Shown here one piece after another: positions 63,201-64,000 of a stretch of 64,000 nt of DNA. The stretch is taken from positions 1-64,000 of the forward strand of contig NZ_LVJH01000017.1 in assembly GCF_001637205.1 (NCBI RefSeq), written 5' to 3'. This DNA is from Paenibacillus glacialis. Its GTDB lineage: Bacteria; Bacillota; Bacilli; Paenibacillales; Paenibacillaceae. Every line of letters starts with the position of its first letter. Within the stretch, counting starts at the first letter, position 1. Both the position numbers and the translations under genes were made by a program. The notes under the pieces were generated by a model. The model saw only the letters and a list, made by a program, of their open reading frames with translations. It ran no database searches and had not been told where the DNA came from.

Positions 63201-64000
63201 CAGTTCGTGTCCGGACCATTCTCATACTGGTTATTCTTATAATAAAATTTATTCCCAAACGCATTCGACATGAGGTAAACCGTTCCTTTGGGATTGATGA
63301 CGTTGCCTTCACCGTCTTTCTCCAAATCCTTTGGATCGATAACCTTGTCGCCATACATTTGGAAAGACCTCATATACATATGATCGTGGGCCTCAAATAC
63401 CATATCGATTCCGAGTTCGTCAAATACAGGAATCAGATTATCCTTGTAAAACTGGACTCGTTCGCCTTCCCATTGAGCTGAATTATCTCCGGCTGCATAA
63501 GGGGATTTGTGGAACATGACGAATTTCCACTTCTTATCGGTCTTGGCAACCGTATTTTGCATCCAAGTCACTTGATTCCAAAATTGTTCCTTCTTGTTAT
63601 CATCCCAATCTACAGTACTTCCGTCCTCACTAACCTTTCCGTCAAATTGTGAGTTGAAGACCATATAGAGTCCGTCACCGTACTCGAATGAATACACGGA
63701 GCCGTCGTGCGTAGCATCTACAACTTTACGAGGTAAGTTGAAGTGATTGTAAAAGTTATTGTTCGGAGTTGTCGCATCCCCGTCCCAGTCTGAGATCTCA
63801 TGTCCACCGAGTACTGGAACATACGGAACGTTTAACAAAGGCTCCTGTGCCAGACCGAGCATCCACTGCCACTGCTCCTCTAGATCGCCATTATCGACTA
63901 AATCACCAGCACTGATGAGGAACTTGGGATTGCCGATGTAATTCTTAGCTTTCTTGAAGGTATCCGCCCATGGCTCGAATTCTGATTCGCTTGAGGCCTG
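60203..64000 (-). CDS. SLH-anchored metallophosphoesterase / Fn3 / GH8 multidomain protein (5' end outside window)
   Basis: At least 1,265 residues are visible and the frame runs off the right edge. Counting from the first internal Met (63862), the order is: calcineurin-like or purple-acid-phosphatase-type phosphoesterase (about 1-300, with GDLVDNG just before it, GGHEISDWDG, MFHKSPYAAGDN and EAHDHMYMRS); Fn3 (305-395); Fn3 (400-487); a family 8 glycoside hydrolase (500-905, with TVSEAHGYGM holding the general acid Glu and VDSATDGDMDIAYALLLAD the second acid); Fn3 (910-995); a Gly/Pro linker; three SLH repeats (1040-1219, e.g. FRDVDKRFDWAKSAIEYLAAKGIIKGTS). GH8 enzymes cut chitosan, cellulose or xylan. 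SLH repeats bind secondary wall polymer, so it is a surface enzyme. In GGHE the usual GNHE asparagine metal ligand is replaced by Gly, so phosphatase activity is uncertain. Confidence 0.87.
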   Translation of the reverse strand, partial: QASSESEFEPWADTFKKAKNYIGNPKFLISAGDLVDNGDLEEQWQWMLGLAQEPLLNVPYVPVLGGHEISDWDGDATTPNNNFYNHFNLPRKVVDATHDGSVYSFEYGDGLYMVFNSQFDGKVSEDGSTVDWDDNKKEQFWNQVTWMQNTVAKTDKKWKFVMFHKSPYAAGDNSAQWEGERVQFYKDNLIPVFDELGIDMVFEAHDHMYMRSFQMYGDKVIDPKDLEKDGEGNVINPKGTVYLMSNAFGNKFYYKNNQYENGPDTNWEPKEIIGPDGKPIPYDDYFAAIDEQPEKKMFTDVSLSDQVLKFDAMTAAVKDEGQPGFGEDGLKVYDHYGIKRTDTKPAPVVDAKVELQGNKAILTWKAPASSKDPVRGFRVYEKDDKVSKHWSVYQQVKETTTQYSLTIEDLNPAIQYNLVIKAVGCRDNSEKVEVRTLEGPSGNEPPSAPTHLVGKVISPFQIDLSWTESSGTKPAKYHVYRNGVLAGKTQETSFTDIGLNPNSEYQYTVKAVNESGVESLASNEIRLKTKPSSNGSSTLRPFPQHTSFAAGSIKPNHQPQAQIDATVARLFDEWKKKYLKPNPYLKESDPSQYYVWYADGDWFKKEHDDDLNVDYDAITVSEAHGYGMLITAYMAGHDPEAKSYFDGLYRYFRAHPSSINPDLMAWRQGDTGQGIVDVSGVDSATDGDMDIAYALLLADSQWGSVGEINYLAEAKKVINAIMKNDVNHSDWTLKLADWVDDSDPKYGNATRPSDFMLQHLKDFRNVSGDRNWDLVIDKTYSITQDLYKNFSPDAGLLPDFVVKIDGKYVPAEPKFLESETDGDYSYNSSRTPWRIGTDYLLTGDDRAKTQLNKLTDWIRKRTNDDPSKIMAGYKLDGSSALEEYTDNSFSAPMMVAAMIDSDNQSWLNSLWDYNATQPTSEDVYFGNTLRLLSMMVVSGNWWTPTIVDTEAPKESTIEKASAVSTTAIELKWTPSFDNMGSVGYKVYRNDSVIATTEKTEFKDSGLTPNTTYRYFVVAYDASGNISKISNVRVVTTLASTGGGSDTGNSGNGDKGSSGPSGNATNPVPVPVPAPKDVKQPDAPSFRDVDKRFDWAKSAIEYLAAKGIIKGTSDQTFEPGQKITRADFILLLVRAFGFDAVANSNFKDVASESYYYDALGIAKKIGLATGTGEDRFEPKAFITRQEMMVLLTRALKLSEKLKISGAVSDLGSFTDTTKLADYAKESAALLVKEGIIQGDSNALRPGQTATRAETAVLIYRVIKKYF

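Noticed and set aside
62795-63481. 228-residue plus-strand frame inside the large surface-protein gene
   Set aside because: Antisense shadow of the Fn3 and phosphoesterase region with no motif or ribosome binding site.

Overview
The window looks like a chromosomal segment of a low-to-moderate GC, spore-forming Firmicute, most probably Paenibacillus or a close relative. The reasons are the end of an rRNA operon followed by a dense tRNA array, strong AGGAGG-type ribosome binding sites, an SLH-anchored multi-domain surface enzyme, a lipoprotein pairing a copper-amine-oxidase-N-like region with NlpC/P60, YheC/YheD, Spo0E-like, YmaF and LipL proteins, and a YclNOPQ-type siderophore importer. The genus is inferred from gene content only.

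Layout. 1-2070: tail of 23S rRNA, 5S rRNA and 16 tRNA genes. 2230-9835: a sigma factor fused in frame to a permease tail, cysK, a YolD-like gene, lipL, a TVP38-type membrane protein, a glycosyltransferase/UbiA pair and ald. 10200-24262: a sulfur-compound salvage locus equivalent to the Bacillus subtilis ytmI/cmo region (cmoJ, cmoI, an AscR-like LysR regulator, a tcyKLMN-type importer, cmoO, sndA-like amidohydrolase), carrying in addition an AGCS carrier, a chemoreceptor and a covalent-flavin amine oxidase. A 252-bp inverted-repeat element lies inside its operon. 24505-26375: a TPR-type peptide-responsive regulator, an overlapping 44-codon exported-peptide gene and a Spo0E-like gene. 26494-29838: DUF4023, an NlpC/P60 lipoprotein and a class B PBP. 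30000-33872: a Fur-boxed siderophore importer. 33900-41674: small proteins, a 2-hydroxyacyl-CoA dehydratase activase remnant, a glycosyltransferase, YheC/D, an ABC pair and a second chemoreceptor. 41900-47993: cydABDC with two palindromic redox-type operators. 48000-64000: fumC with an 88-bp tandem repeat in its leader, an alpha/beta hydrolase, a heterodimeric ABC exporter operon behind tandem operators, YmaF, an S66 peptidase, decayed MocR and DinB genes, RidA, three small membrane or secreted proteins, and a >1,260-residue surface protein with metallophosphoesterase, Fn3, GH8 and SLH domains that runs off the right edge.

How the parts fit. In the sulfur locus the importer would take up cystine or S-modified cysteine, the two flavin monooxygenases and the glutaredoxin-like protein would cleave the S-substituent, and the M20 amidohydrolase would remove an N-acyl group. 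Shared TAGGAATTAT boxes and a promoter-operator in front of the LysR gene suggest CymR/AscR-type control. The peptide/TPR regulator next to a Spo0E-like phosphatase suggests cell-density control of development. Several loci show decay or rearrangement: the sigma/permease fusion, the activase tail, and the MocR and DinB remnants.

The most unusual items are the overlapping regulator/peptide pair, the 88-bp hairpin repeats before fumC, the duplicated hairpin leaders before cmoJ and cmoI, the inverted-repeat element in the sulfur operon, and the phosphoesterase-GH8-SLH fusion.
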